Source: Halocatena salina (GTDB taxonomy: Archaea > Halobacteriota > Halobacteria > Halobacteriales > Haloarculaceae). Taken from it: a stretch of DNA of 64,000 bases. This document shows positions 45,199 through 53,507 of this stretch, piece by piece. Under the pieces are notes generated by a model. That model worked only from the letters and a program-made list of their open reading frames with translations. It was not told the origin of the DNA and searched no databases. The DNA is taken from contig NZ_CP096019.1 of assembly GCF_023115355.1 (NCBI RefSeq), positions 1,116,001 to 1,180,000 of the forward strand, given 5' to 3'. Made by a program: the position numbers and the translations under genes. Position 1 is the first letter of the stretch. Each line of letters begins with the position of its first letter.

Positions 45199-46719
45199 AT
45201 GCTCACGAAAGACCTCCTGCGGGTGTCCCGGGCTGGCGGCGGATATTACCCCCAATTCCTCCAAACGACGGATACGGAGGGGTATCGTTCGCTTGCAGCC
45301 CGCCTCATCGGCACCTATCAGGGACATATCGACGAGCCCAGAGAACGGCTCACGGAGGCGTTAACCACCACCGAACGCGAATCGGAGTTTGATTTCAAGC
45401 TGGTTCGGGGACTGGCGAAACTGCTCGAACGAGACGCGACGTTCGAAACCGAGGCGCCTATCGAACCACAACGGGCCCGTCGGACGGTGTTCGAGGCTGC
45501 CGAGTCGATCGGCGTCGTCACCGAAACCGAACGCACCACCGCGCTCGAACGGGCCGCAGACCACCTTTCGGTCTCGTTTGATCGACTTCAGGCCACCCTG
45601 TACAACGATCTCGAATCGCGACAGATTATGACCGAGTTCGACTCCCGGTGGACTCCCGAGGAACTGCTCACACAGTATGACCTGTCGCTCGCCCAAACGG
45701 CGTTGTTCGATGCCATTGCGGTCAGCATCCGGTGTTCTGATCCGAAAACTCTCGTGTCGACTGTCAAACGCTTGGGACTCCTCTATGAGATCCGGACCAC
45801 GCCAGCGGGTCGAACCGTCGACATCACCGGACCCGACGCGCTGTTTCGCCGTTCGCGCCGGTACGGAACGCGCTTTGCGCGACTCCTGCGAACGGTAGCA
45901 AGCACGACCGAGTGGCACCTCGAAGCGACGATCGACGACGACGGCACCGAGCGCACCCTCAAACTCACTCACGAGGACATCGCAGTTCCCGGAACCGAAC
46001 CCATCACTGAAATGACCTTCGACAGCGGCGTCGAAGCCGAATTCGCCACTCGATTTCGAGGGTTGGAGCTGGATTGGACGCTCGTTCGAGAACCGGAGCC
46101 ACTGGCAGCGGACGAACACGTCGTGATTCCTGATTTCGCGTTCGACTGGCACCCCGACAGCGTCGACTGTCGCGTGTTCTTCGAGATCATGGGCTTTTGG
46201 ACGCCCGAGTACGTCGAGAAAAAGCTCTCCCGACTCGCCGTCCTCGAAGACGTGGAGTTGCTGGTCGCCGTCGACGAATCGCTGGGTGTCGGTGAACAGA
46301 TCGAATCGTTCGACCATCGCGTGATTCCCTACACCGGCTCCGTTCGCGTGAAAGACGTCCGAGACGCGCTTAGACGCTACGAATCCGACCTCCTGAAGCA
46401 GAGCGCTGGTGCCCTCCCGGAACAACTCACGCCACAAGCAGACGTAGTAACGATCGCCGAGCTCGCTGCACACCACGGCGTCAGCGAAGCAGTTATCGAA
46501 AACAAATCGCTCCCTTCCCACGACCGTGTCGGGCGAACGTTCGTCCGGCCCGCGGTTCTCGAACGGATCGACGAGCGGATCGACCCCGGCCAATCGCTCG
46601 CTACCGTCGAATCCGTGCTCGAAACGTACGGAATCGACGACGCCAGCGCCGTCCTCTCACATCTCGGCTACCGAGTGGTGTGGGAGGGACTGAGCGGAGG
46701 CACGATTACCACTAAATGA
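45199..46719 (+). CDS. bax1: Bax1 nuclease (DUF790)
   Basis: A 506-residue DUF790 protein that starts 3 bases after xpb. The N-terminal helical region (MLTKDLLRVSRAGGGYYPQF) is typical. A PD-(D/E)xK-like nuclease core is visible in the middle: VVIPDFAFDWHP (Asp), CRVFFEIMGFWTPEYVEKKL (Glu and Lys), then VELLVAVDESL. The C-terminus holds helix-turn-helix-like segments. Bax1 is known in archaea to bind XPB and cut DNA bubbles, so this pair probably does damage excision. Confidence 0.92.
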   Translation: MLTKDLLRVSRAGGGYYPQFLQTTDTEGYRSLAARLIGTYQGHIDEPRERLTEALTTTERESEFDFKLVRGLAKLLERDATFETEAPIEPQRARRTVFEAAESIGVVTETERTTALERAADHLSVSFDRLQATLYNDLESRQIMTEFDSRWTPEELLTQYDLSLAQTALFDAIAVSIRCSDPKTLVSTVKRLGLLYEIRTTPAGRTVDITGPDALFRRSRRYGTRFARLLRTVASTTEWHLEATIDDDGTERTLKLTHEDIAVPGTEPITEMTFDSGVEAEFATRFRGLELDWTLVREPEPLAADEHVVIPDFAFDWHPDSVDCRVFFEIMGFWTPEYVEKKLSRLAVLEDVELLVAVDESLGVGEQIESFDHRVIPYTGSVRVKDVRDALRRYESDLLKQSAGALPEQLTPQADVVTIAELAAHHGVSEAVIENKSLPSHDRVGRTFVRPAVLERIDERIDPGQSLATVESVLETYGIDDASAVLSHLGYRVVWEGLSGGTITTK

Positions 46720-46799
46720 TTGTCCGTCGTCGTTGTAGTACATAATACACCGAATATGATTGGGAAAGAAAATACAGTGCGACCAGCTAATACGTTCTC

Positions 46800-48386
46800 A
46801 TGTCCCACGGCAACAGTTATGATGTCCCACACAGGGCGTGGACGCGACGGACGTTTCTCACGGTGGTAGGGGGGACGGCGTTGGCGGCTGCTGGCGGCAC
46901 GGCCGCGGCCGGCGGTGACGATTTTACGACAACCGATATCACGATTGATTCGTTCGATGGGACAGAGATCGCATCGACGCTGTACGAACCGGGGGACGGC
47001 TCGAACGACCATCCCGCGATGTTGCTGACGCACGGCTACGGAGGGAATCGGGAGACAGTTCGATCACGGGCGGAGATGTACGCCCGAAACGGCTATGTGA
47101 CGCTGGCCTACGACTCGCGTGGATTCGGTGAGTCAGGTGGTTGGGTCGGCGTGAACGGACCGAAGGAGGTCAAAGACGCCCAAACGCTCATCACGTGGCT
47201 GGCAAACCGGAAGAACGTCCGCACAGACGGGCCGGACGATCCACGGATCGGGATAGACGGAACGTCGTATGGAGGCGGGATTCAGTTGAACACCGCTGTG
47301 GCGGAAGCACTGGGCGATGGCGTTGCCGAAAGCGACGATCGACTCGACGCGCTCGTTCCCCGATGGGCGTGGCACGATCTCACCCATTCGTTGGCACCAA
47401 ACGGGGTGATCAAGCGCAACTGGGCGCTGTTGTTGACCCTCGCGGGCGCTGGTGGCTCGCATCTCACCGGCAACGATGCGCTTGATTTCATCGAAGGCCA
47501 GTCCCCGAAACTGTACGAGATCCTCATCGAGGGATTGGTCGAAAACGAGCTATCAGCCGACGCAACAGCGTACTTCGACGCCAGATCTCCGAGCGGCGAT
47601 CTCGGGACGATCACCGCCCCCACGCTGTTCATCCACGGGTGGCACGACACCCTCTTCACGCCGACGGAACTGGTCCGGAACGCAGACGGGCTAGAGACGA
47701 ACCATCGGCTCGTTCTGACCGACGGTGGTCACTCTCTCGAAGCGGTAACTGAAGCCGATCAAGAGCGGTTTCTGAACGCGATGGCCCGTGAGTGGATCGA
47801 CACCCACCTCCGTGGAGACGGACAGAGCGATCTCCCACCAGTGACGTTCTACGAACGACAGAGCGGAACGTGGCAAACAGCCGACGGCGTGCCACCATCA
47901 CACGCAGCCATACGAACCCTGTCGGTGACGGCTGCCACGGACGAGAAAACGACGTGGGTGACGAACAGCGTTCTACCGACGTCAACGAGTCAGCTCGTTC
48001 CGGCGAATACGGATGCGCCGGGAACGTCGGCTGCTTTCGATTTTTCGATCACCGAATCGGTCGAACTCATGGGGGCGCCGACCCTCCAGCTGGCGGTTGA
48101 ACCTGCTGGTCCGGAAACGCGGCTGTTCGCCAAACTGTATCACATCGATGAGGACGAACAGCTCATCGACAACCAAGTGACGCCGTTGCTCGTCGAAGAG
48201 GCGGGGATCACGACGACGGAGATCGAGATGGTGCCGTTCCAGCGACGGCTCGAACCGGGTGACACTCTCCGACTCACCGTTTCGACGACCGACGCAGCCT
48301 TTCAATCCTCCCGTATCTCGGTCGGAGCGACGATCCACCACTCCGAGCGGTATCCCTCAACGCTCGACGTTCCAGTGATCGATTAG
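46800..48386 (+). CDS. Secreted CocE/X-Pro dipeptidyl-peptidase-type hydrolase
   Basis: A 528-residue alpha/beta hydrolase with a Tat signal peptide (TRRTFLTVVGGTALAAAGG; R16-R17), as expected for haloarchaeal export in the folded state. The catalytic serine lies in IGIDGTSYGGGIQ. The acid and His are probably in HGWHDTLFTP and TDGGHSLE. The C-terminal jelly-roll domain ends in TLRLTVSTTDAAF. Family members cleave X-Pro peptides, cocaine-like esters or antibiotics. The natural substrate is unknown. A TATA-like AAAATACA lies about 22 bases upstream of the ATG. Confidence 0.87.
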   Translation: MSHGNSYDVPHRAWTRRTFLTVVGGTALAAAGGTAAAGGDDFTTTDITIDSFDGTEIASTLYEPGDGSNDHPAMLLTHGYGGNRETVRSRAEMYARNGYVTLAYDSRGFGESGGWVGVNGPKEVKDAQTLITWLANRKNVRTDGPDDPRIGIDGTSYGGGIQLNTAVAEALGDGVAESDDRLDALVPRWAWHDLTHSLAPNGVIKRNWALLLTLAGAGGSHLTGNDALDFIEGQSPKLYEILIEGLVENELSADATAYFDARSPSGDLGTITAPTLFIHGWHDTLFTPTELVRNADGLETNHRLVLTDGGHSLEAVTEADQERFLNAMAREWIDTHLRGDGQSDLPPVTFYERQSGTWQTADGVPPSHAAIRTLSVTAATDEKTTWVTNSVLPTSTSQLVPANTDAPGTSAAFDFSITESVELMGAPTLQLAVEPAGPETRLFAKLYHIDEDEQLIDNQVTPLLVEEAGITTTEIEMVPFQRRLEPGDTLRLTVSTTDAAFQSSRISVGATIHHSERYPSTLDVPVID

Positions 48387-48889
48387 TCGATATCCCGGCG
48401 TCGACCTTTGGGGATCTGTGATCTGAGTTCTCCGTGCAGATACAGCCCGACGCCGAGGGGTTCGGTGTCGTCCACGGTGGAGCGGGTGACGATCAGATAA
48501 CCCCAGTCGCCGTCCCACGCCAGCTGTTGGTCTTCACCAGCGATGAAGGTGCGAGCTTCCGGATCGGCGAGTTCGATGACGTTTCTCGTGGCGTGGTGTC
48601 CAAAGCGCTGGACAGCGTCCGTCGTGGGTTTCCAGTGTTCCTGACGAACGCGGAGCGCGGTAAGACCCAGTGCTTCGACCGTGATCGGGTCGGGCACGTC
48701 ACCGGCGAACGCCCAGAGCTTTCCCGCGCCTTTCTCCCAGAAGCTGTAGCCGTCGAACACTGCCGGGTCGATGCCAAATCGCTCGTCCCACCATTCGAGG
48801 ACGTCCTGCCGGCTCGGTCGGCCGGAAACGACGCAGTCCGCTGACGTCGGCGGAAGCCGATCGAACCGGTGGCTGACGTTGTCTGTCAT
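48383..48889 (-). CDS. PUA-like C-terminal partner of the RNA methyltransferase
   Basis: A 168-residue protein from ATG 48889 (MTDNVSHRFDRLPPT). Its start overlaps the stop of the RsmB/NOP-type gene (ATGA). VSGRPSRQDVLEWWDERFGI and GKLWAFAGDVPDPITVEALG resemble the RNA-binding PUA-like tail that follows the methyltransferase core in bacterial RsmF/eukaryotic NOL1-type proteins. Here that tail is a separate polypeptide. It probably works with the neighbouring enzyme. Confidence 0.7.
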   Translation of the reverse strand: MTDNVSHRFDRLPPTSADCVVSGRPSRQDVLEWWDERFGIDPAVFDGYSFWEKGAGKLWAFAGDVPDPITVEALGLTALRVRQEHWKPTTDAVQRFGHHATRNVIELADPEARTFIAGEDQQLAWDGDWGYLIVTRSTVDDTEPLGVGLYLHGELRSQIPKGRRRDID

Positions 48890-49794
48890 CAAGATCCCAC
48901 CTCTAGCTTCGCACAGAAAAACCCGCCCGTATCGTTTAGATGGGGATAGATCCGTTTCGCGCGCCCGACACTGGGGTCGTACTGTTCGCCGTTCCACTCG
49001 GTGATGCCGGGACGGGTGGTGAGCGGTGTGTCGAATTCGATGAGTCGACACGATTCGGTTCCGAGCACGTGATCGAGCACGGCCTCGTTCTCCTCGGGGG
49101 CGAACGTACACGTCGAATAAACGACCGTTCCCCCAGCTCGGGTCATCTGGACGGCTCGTTCTAAGATTCCGCGCTGGACGCCGGAAATCCCCGTGACACG
49201 ATCAAGACTCCACTCATCGAGCGCCGTGGGATTTTTTCGGATCGTCCCTTCACACGAACAGGGTACATCGACGAGAGCGCGATCGAACGGTTCGTCGTCG
49301 AAGGGGCCCAACGAGAACGTCTGGGCATCCTTCGAGGTGACGACGCAGTTGGTCACACCACAGCGCTCTGCGTTCGACCGCAGCGCGGACAGCCGACCGA
49401 GGTTGACGTCGTTTGCTACGAGCGTTCCTGTGTCAGCCATCAGCGCTGCCAGCTGCGTGGTTTTACTTCCCGGAGCGGCACACGCGTCGAACACACGATC
49501 GTCTGGTTGTGGATCAAGCACGAGCGCTGGCAGCGCCGACACCTCCTCCTGACCGTAGATCCACCCGTGAACGTACGGCCAGGAGTTGCCGGGATGATCG
49601 GTTTCCAGTCGGAGGAGTTCGGGATGCCATTCACAGGATTCGTAGGCGTATCCATCGGCGTCGAGCGCCTCCCGGACCTGGTCGACGCTCGCCTTGAGGG
49701 TGTTCACCCGAACCACCGACGGAAGCGGCCGCTCACACGCCGCGAGAAACGCCTCGAACTCCTCGATGAGCGGCCGATAACGCTCAAGAACCAT
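48889..49794 (-). CDS. RsmB/NOP2-family RNA (cytosine-5) methyltransferase
   Basis: About 301 residues from ATG 49794 (MVLERYRPLIEEFEAFL). The SAM-binding motif I is VFDACAAPGSKTTQLAALM. The two cysteines of the m5C mechanism are both present: VDVPCSCEG (motif IV) and VYSTCTFAPEENE (motif VI). RVNTLKASVDQVREAL is the N-terminal RNA-contact region. It methylates cytosine in tRNA or rRNA; the site is unknown. It lacks the C-terminal PUA-like domain, which follows as a coupled gene. Confidence 0.92.
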   Translation of the reverse strand: MVLERYRPLIEEFEAFLAACERPLPSVVRVNTLKASVDQVREALDADGYAYESCEWHPELLRLETDHPGNSWPYVHGWIYGQEEVSALPALVLDPQPDDRVFDACAAPGSKTTQLAALMADTGTLVANDVNLGRLSALRSNAERCGVTNCVVTSKDAQTFSLGPFDDEPFDRALVDVPCSCEGTIRKNPTALDEWSLDRVTGISGVQRGILERAVQMTRAGGTVVYSTCTFAPEENEAVLDHVLGTESCRLIEFDTPLTTRPGITEWNGEQYDPSVGRAKRIYPHLNDTGGFFCAKLEVGS

Positions 49795-49830
49795 ACCACG
49801 GGTTTGCCCGCGGGGGGTTTTGAGTCTTAC

Positions 49831-49945
49831 CACCCACCTTTCTTGCGTGAAGGTGGCTCTGCTACCCTCACGCAAGAAAACGCGGGTGAAAAAAGCCGCT
49901 CGCTACTGCTCGCGGTGCGTGACCTGTCCGCTTCCGCGACCGCTC
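49831..49945 (+). repeat. Bipartite palindromic repeat, copy D
   Basis: The hairpin is at 49840-49876: TTCTTGCGTGAAGGT, a short loop, then ACCCTCACGCAAGAA. The linker GTGAAAAAAGCCGCTCGCTAC and CGCGACCGCTCCGC strings follow, as in copies A and E. It lies between the start of the RNA methyltransferase gene and the 3' end of the tiny zinc-ribbon ORF at 49987. Confidence 0.75.
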
Positions 49946-49986
49946 CGCTTACTGGGTGACTGAGGAAATTCAGACGGGAACGGAGG

Positions 49987-50082
49987 TCATGGCTCCGTTG
50001 CGTGGCCACAATCCAGGCACAAGATGATGTTTCCTTTCCCGCGTTTCGTGTTCGTGCTACCACATTCTTCGCATCTGTCCAT
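49987..50082 (-). CDS. Very small zinc-ribbon protein (31 residues)
   Basis: A 31-codon ORF: MDRCEECGSTNTKRG, then a turn, then ILCLDCGHATEP. Two CxxC pairs (C4-C7, C22-C25) make a complete zinc-ribbon knuckle. It starts 2 bases after the stop of the 70-codon ORF at 50085-50297, so it looks like the second gene of a tiny operon. Such minimal zinc-finger proteins are frequent in haloarchaea, and most are uncharacterised. Confidence 0.65.
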   Translation of the reverse strand: MDRCEECGSTNTKRGKGNIILCLDCGHATEP

Positions 50083-50084
50083 GG

Positions 50085-50297
50085 TCACTTTCGCTTATCT
50101 GTTCCTGTTCTAACTCGTTTCGGTCCCTCCAAGATCGTTTTCCGAATATTATCGATATCATTTTCATTTACTTCCACTAAAGTCGTCATCTTGGGCGCGT
50201 CGATGTGGAGATACGTTCTCCCGTCATCGCCTTTCACAAAGTCGATATCTGTGAGCGATTTCTCTGTCTCTGGTTCATTATCATCCGATCCAGGCAT
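50085..50297 (-). CDS. Small acidic hypothetical protein
   Basis: 70 residues: an acidic N-terminus (GSDDNEPETEKSLTDID), a beta-hairpin-like middle (GRTYLHIDAPKMTTLVEVNE) and a basic C-terminus (ILEGPKRVRTGTDKRK). It is first in a two-gene unit with the 31-residue zinc ribbon. The family is not recognised. Confidence 0.55.
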   Translation of the reverse strand: MPGSDDNEPETEKSLTDIDFVKGDDGRTYLHIDAPKMTTLVEVNENDIDNIRKTILEGPKRVRTGTDKRK

Positions 50298-50338
50298 GTT
50301 TGAATGACACTATAACGTTTGATGTATCAAAAACGTTC

Positions 50339-50452
50339 CTATAGAAATCCATCAACTACGGCAATCCCTTCGTTTCGAGCACGAACACGAGCAAATCGTC
50401 GTTGTGAGCCGCATACGCCACAGAAATATGTGAACTCCCGACACACAGTCAC
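50339..50452 (-). CDS. Possible 37-residue zinc-finger-like ORF
   Basis: A GTG-initiated 37-codon ORF: VTVCREFTYFCGVCGSQRRF, then an Arg/Ala-rich helix and GIAVVDGFL. CGVCG plus an upstream Cys resembles half a zinc ribbon. It is too short to be certain and may be chance. It lies upstream of the two other tiny ORFs on the same strand. Confidence 0.3.
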   Translation of the reverse strand: MTVCREFTYFCGVCGSQRRFARVRARNEGIAVVDGFL

Positions 50453-50490
50453 AACGTTCACGAGCCATCCGCGTGTTCGATCCAGCATCG

Positions 50491-50907
50491 ATGGCGATCA
50501 GGGAACTCCGGACCGAAGCAGAGTACACGCAGGCGGTCGAACTCCTTCGGCAGTTGTGGACCGACACCGAGGATGACGTCATCCGAGGCTGGGCCGACGA
50601 AGAGGACTATCGGCTGTTCGGATTGTACGAAGACGAGACGCTCCTCGCCGTGGCCGGCTGTTCGATCCAGCGCGTGCTCCACCACCGGCGACACGCGTGG
50701 ATCCACGATCTCGTGGTCGATAACGCCCACCGATCGGCGGGATACGGAACGCGATTGCTTTCGTTCGTGGAACAGTGGGCACGAGAACACGACTGTGCGT
50801 ACGTGGCGCTGGCCGGCATCCTCGACAACGAGGCGGCGCATCAGTTCTACGAATCGAACGGGATGAACCGGTGGGGATACGTCTTCGAACGCGAAATTGA
50901 CACGTGA
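50491..50907 (+). CDS. GNAT-family N-acetyltransferase
   Basis: About 138 residues from ATG 50491 (MAIRELRTEAEYTQAVELL). The GNAT core shows IHDLVVDNAHRSAGYGTRLL, in which R/H-R-S-A-G-Y-G is the acetyl-CoA pyrophosphate loop, followed by YVALAGILDNEAAHQFYESN. The substrate is unknown. It is monocistronic. Confidence 0.88.
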   Translation: MAIRELRTEAEYTQAVELLRQLWTDTEDDVIRGWADEEDYRLFGLYEDETLLAVAGCSIQRVLHHRRHAWIHDLVVDNAHRSAGYGTRLLSFVEQWAREHDCAYVALAGILDNEAAHQFYESNGMNRWGYVFEREIDT

Positions 50908-50960
50908 CTGACAATCCTACATACTATCACTGTAGGAATGCAGAAAACAGTAACACGCGA

Positions 50961-51248
50961 TCAGGGAACGGTGAGAGAATTCGTTTCGGGTGAGAGTTGG
51001 CGTTTGCACAGTATCCAAACCACCACCGCACCCAAAAGTCCGATCAAGCTTATCCACAGTGATAGCCCGGCGCGATCGATGAGATACGTCGGTATCGATC
51101 CTATGATCACCGTCATGAGCCGACCAGCGTGGTACTGTTGGAGTGATTCAGCCTGACCGAGAGCGTGGCTGACGCCGACGATCACTGCCCACGCGATGCC
51201 GCTGACGACTGCGAGCAGGGGAGAGCTAGAAAGGGCTATCGGACCCAT
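50961..51248 (-). CDS. Small hypothetical membrane protein
   Basis: 95 residues with three hydrophobic segments (LLAVVSGIAWAVIVGVSHAL, MTVIIGSIPTYLI, LWISLIGLLGAVVVWILC) and a short positively charged C-terminus. The family is not recognised. It stands alone near the convergent GNAT gene and downstream of the leuA-type gene. Confidence 0.6.
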   Translation of the reverse strand: MGPIALSSSPLLAVVSGIAWAVIVGVSHALGQAESLQQYHAGRLMTVIIGSIPTYLIDRAGLSLWISLIGLLGAVVVWILCKRQLSPETNSLTVP

Positions 51249-51316
51249 TATATCACATATTCGTACTTTCGTGAAAACGATTACGACGCAGAAATCACGC
51301 TACGGGGCGATCCCGT

Positions 51317-52846
51317 TCAGTCGTTTGCGAGGGGAACAGGCGTGGTGGCCGAGAGCAGTCGATCGAACGCGTCGACCATAGCGACAACGCTGGCACGGGT
51401 GATGTCGGCGTCGCTCGCCGTGACCGTCACCGACCGGTCGTTGTGAGACACCTCGACCTCGACGGTGACGAGCGCATCGGTGCCACCGGTGATCGCGTCC
51501 ACGCGGTAGGATTCGAGCGTGGCGTCGATGGCGAGCGCCTCTCGCACCGCGCTCACCGCAGCGTCGACGGGACCGCTGCCGACGCCGCTTGCGACGCGTT
51601 CCTCACCGTCGACAGCGAGGCGTGCGCTCGCGGTGGGTGTCGGGCCGCCGCTGGCTGCGGTGAGGTCGAGCAACTCGACGCGTCGGTCGCGGTCGCGTCC
51701 TTGGACCTCCTCGGCGATGGTGAGCAGATCCGCGTCAGTGACCCGTCTGCCCCGGTCACCGATCGTTTTTACCCGATCGACGATCGTGCTCAGTTCCTCG
51801 TCGGTCACGTCGATGCCGTGCTCGTCGAGTCCCGCTCGGACGCCAGCACGCCCGGCGTGCTTTCCGAGGACGAGCCTGCGCTCGCGTCCCACCAACGCCG
51901 GGGGATACGGCTCGTACATCGCCTCGTCTTTGAGGGTACCGTCGGTGTGGATGCCCGACTCGTGGGTGAAGGCGTTCTCACCCACCACGGCTTTGTTCGG
52001 CGCGAGCGGCACGTCCGTCGATCCCGCTACCGTCTGTGCGAGATCGTACAGCGCGGCCGTGTCGATCGTCTCGACATCGTAGCCGTGTTCGAGCGCGATA
52101 GCGACCTCCTCTAACGCGACGTTACCAGCCCGCTCACCGATCCCGTTGATGGTGGCGTGGACGAGATCCGCACCCGCGGCGACGCTCACCAGCGCGTTCG
52201 TCACCGCCAATCCGAGATCGTCGTGGGTGTGCGTGCTCGTCGGCCCGAGCGCTGTCAGCCGGGAAACGACCGACAGTGTTCGGTCAGGAGTCGCGTGCCC
52301 GACCGTGTCACAGTAACAGCTGCGATCAGCCCCGGCCTCGAACGCGCGTCGCATCAGCCGCTCGAGAAAGTCCAGATCCGCCCGCGAGCCGTCCTCGCCG
52401 AGCACCTCGACCCAGAGACCGTGATCGGTCGCGTACTCCGTGAGTTCGACTGCCGTCTCGATTACCGACTCGCGGGTCGTCTCGACTTTATCCTCGATGT
52501 GGCGATCGCTCGCCGGTACCACGAGGTTGACACCGTCGACATCGCAGTCGAGCGCGAGATCGATGTCGCGTTTGACGCCACGAGCGAAGCTCGTCACCGT
52601 CGCGTCGAGACCGAGGCTCGTCACCCTATCGATGGTTTCACGCTCGCCCGCACCGGTGCAAGCGCTACCAGCCTCGATGACACCCACGCCAGCGCTATCG
52701 AGTTTCGTGGCGATCTCTGCTTTCTCCGTCGGCGTGAGTGACACGCCGGGGGCTTGTTCGCCGTCCCGCAACGTCGTGTCTAGAAACTGTACTTCAGAGT
52801 CTGAGAGAGTGGTTGTTTCGGGGTGTCCCCCGAATAAATCGGTCAC
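51317..52846 (-). CDS. leuA: 2-isopropylmalate/(R)-citramalate synthase
   Basis: A 509-residue DRE-TIM metallolyase. The N-terminal FLDTTLRDGEQAPGVSLT is the catalytic signature, HTHDDLGLAVTNAL provides the HxH metal ligands, and TINGIGERAGNVALEE follows. The C-terminal about 120 residues form the LeuA regulatory domain (VELLDLTAASGGP, ITGGTDALVTVEVEV), the site of leucine or isoleucine feedback. It condenses acetyl-CoA with 2-oxoisovalerate or pyruvate; which one cannot be decided here. It is monocistronic and next to repeat copy E. Confidence 0.9.
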   Translation of the reverse strand: MTDLFGGHPETTTLSDSEVQFLDTTLRDGEQAPGVSLTPTEKAEIATKLDSAGVGVIEAGSACTGAGERETIDRVTSLGLDATVTSFARGVKRDIDLALDCDVDGVNLVVPASDRHIEDKVETTRESVIETAVELTEYATDHGLWVEVLGEDGSRADLDFLERLMRRAFEAGADRSCYCDTVGHATPDRTLSVVSRLTALGPTSTHTHDDLGLAVTNALVSVAAGADLVHATINGIGERAGNVALEEVAIALEHGYDVETIDTAALYDLAQTVAGSTDVPLAPNKAVVGENAFTHESGIHTDGTLKDEAMYEPYPPALVGRERRLVLGKHAGRAGVRAGLDEHGIDVTDEELSTIVDRVKTIGDRGRRVTDADLLTIAEEVQGRDRDRRVELLDLTAASGGPTPTASARLAVDGEERVASGVGSGPVDAAVSAVREALAIDATLESYRVDAITGGTDALVTVEVEVSHNDRSVTVTASDADITRASVVAMVDAFDRLLSATTPVPLAND

Positions 52847-52915
52847 CGGTCATACTAGCCATCTATGGGTGTGAGGGGGACGTATATAGTTCGGGTGAGT
52901 CCGACAGATATTGCA

Positions 52916-53040
52916 CACCCACCTTTTTTCCGTGAGGGTGAGCCCTGCTCACCCGAACGCAAAAAGAGGGAAAAAAGCCGCGAGCAAAGCTCGCGGTGCT
53001 GCGTCCTGTCCGCTCCGCCACCGCACCGCGACCGCTGTAC
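52916..53040 (+). repeat. Bipartite palindromic repeat, copy E
   Basis: The hairpin is at 52923-52966: CACCTTTTTTCCGTGAGGGT, a loop, then GCTCACCCGAACGCAAAAAG. A second palindrome at 52971-53001 (AAAAAAGCCGCGAGC / GCTCGCGG) and CGCACCGCGACCGCTG strings follow. It lies between the starts/ends of leuA and the DUF192 gene. Confidence 0.75.
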
Positions 53041-53064
53041 CGCTCACACGAATTATCCGCCGAC

Positions 53065-53421
53065 TCAGACAGGGGTCCGCAGCTCGATCCGATCGTCTGT
53101 GGTGACGCCGTTGTCATCGAGCGTTCCCGCGGGGAATTCGAGCACCGTATCGGCAACAGCACTCCCGTGACCGACTAACGGTCGAAGCGTGGTCATCGCC
53201 TCGACGATCCCATCACAGACCCAACAAACATCGAGCGACATGAAGACCAGGGGCGTACGAACGGTCCGTGGCTGTTGGTCGTCGAACCGAACCGCAAGCG
53301 CGTACGCTTCAGGAATCGAGCGCCGACCCATCACTGATGGGTGCTGTCCGAAGATCGATGTTCGATCGGCGACCTCAACGTCCCTTGCAAGCACCTGACC
53401 CGACTCGTGGACGATTCGCAT
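53065..53421 (-). CDS. DUF192 family protein
   Basis: A 118-residue protein of the DUF192 family (small beta-barrel). VMGRRSIPEAYALAVRFDD, VFMSLDVCWVCDGIVE and VLEFPAGTLDDNGV match the family pattern of a short barrel with a late EFPAG motif. No biochemical role is established. No signal peptide is seen. It is divergent from the HNH-like gene. Confidence 0.82.
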   Translation of the reverse strand: MRIVHESGQVLARDVEVADRTSIFGQHPSVMGRRSIPEAYALAVRFDDQQPRTVRTPLVFMSLDVCWVCDGIVEAMTTLRPLVGHGSAVADTVLEFPAGTLDDNGVTTDDRIELRTPV

Positions 53422-53507
53422 GCGGGTTCCTCGATGGGGACCGTGATAGATGTTCGGTGCCCGTCACTCGTCGAACCATTCACTGTCCCGGAGGACCAGT
53501 GTCCAGT

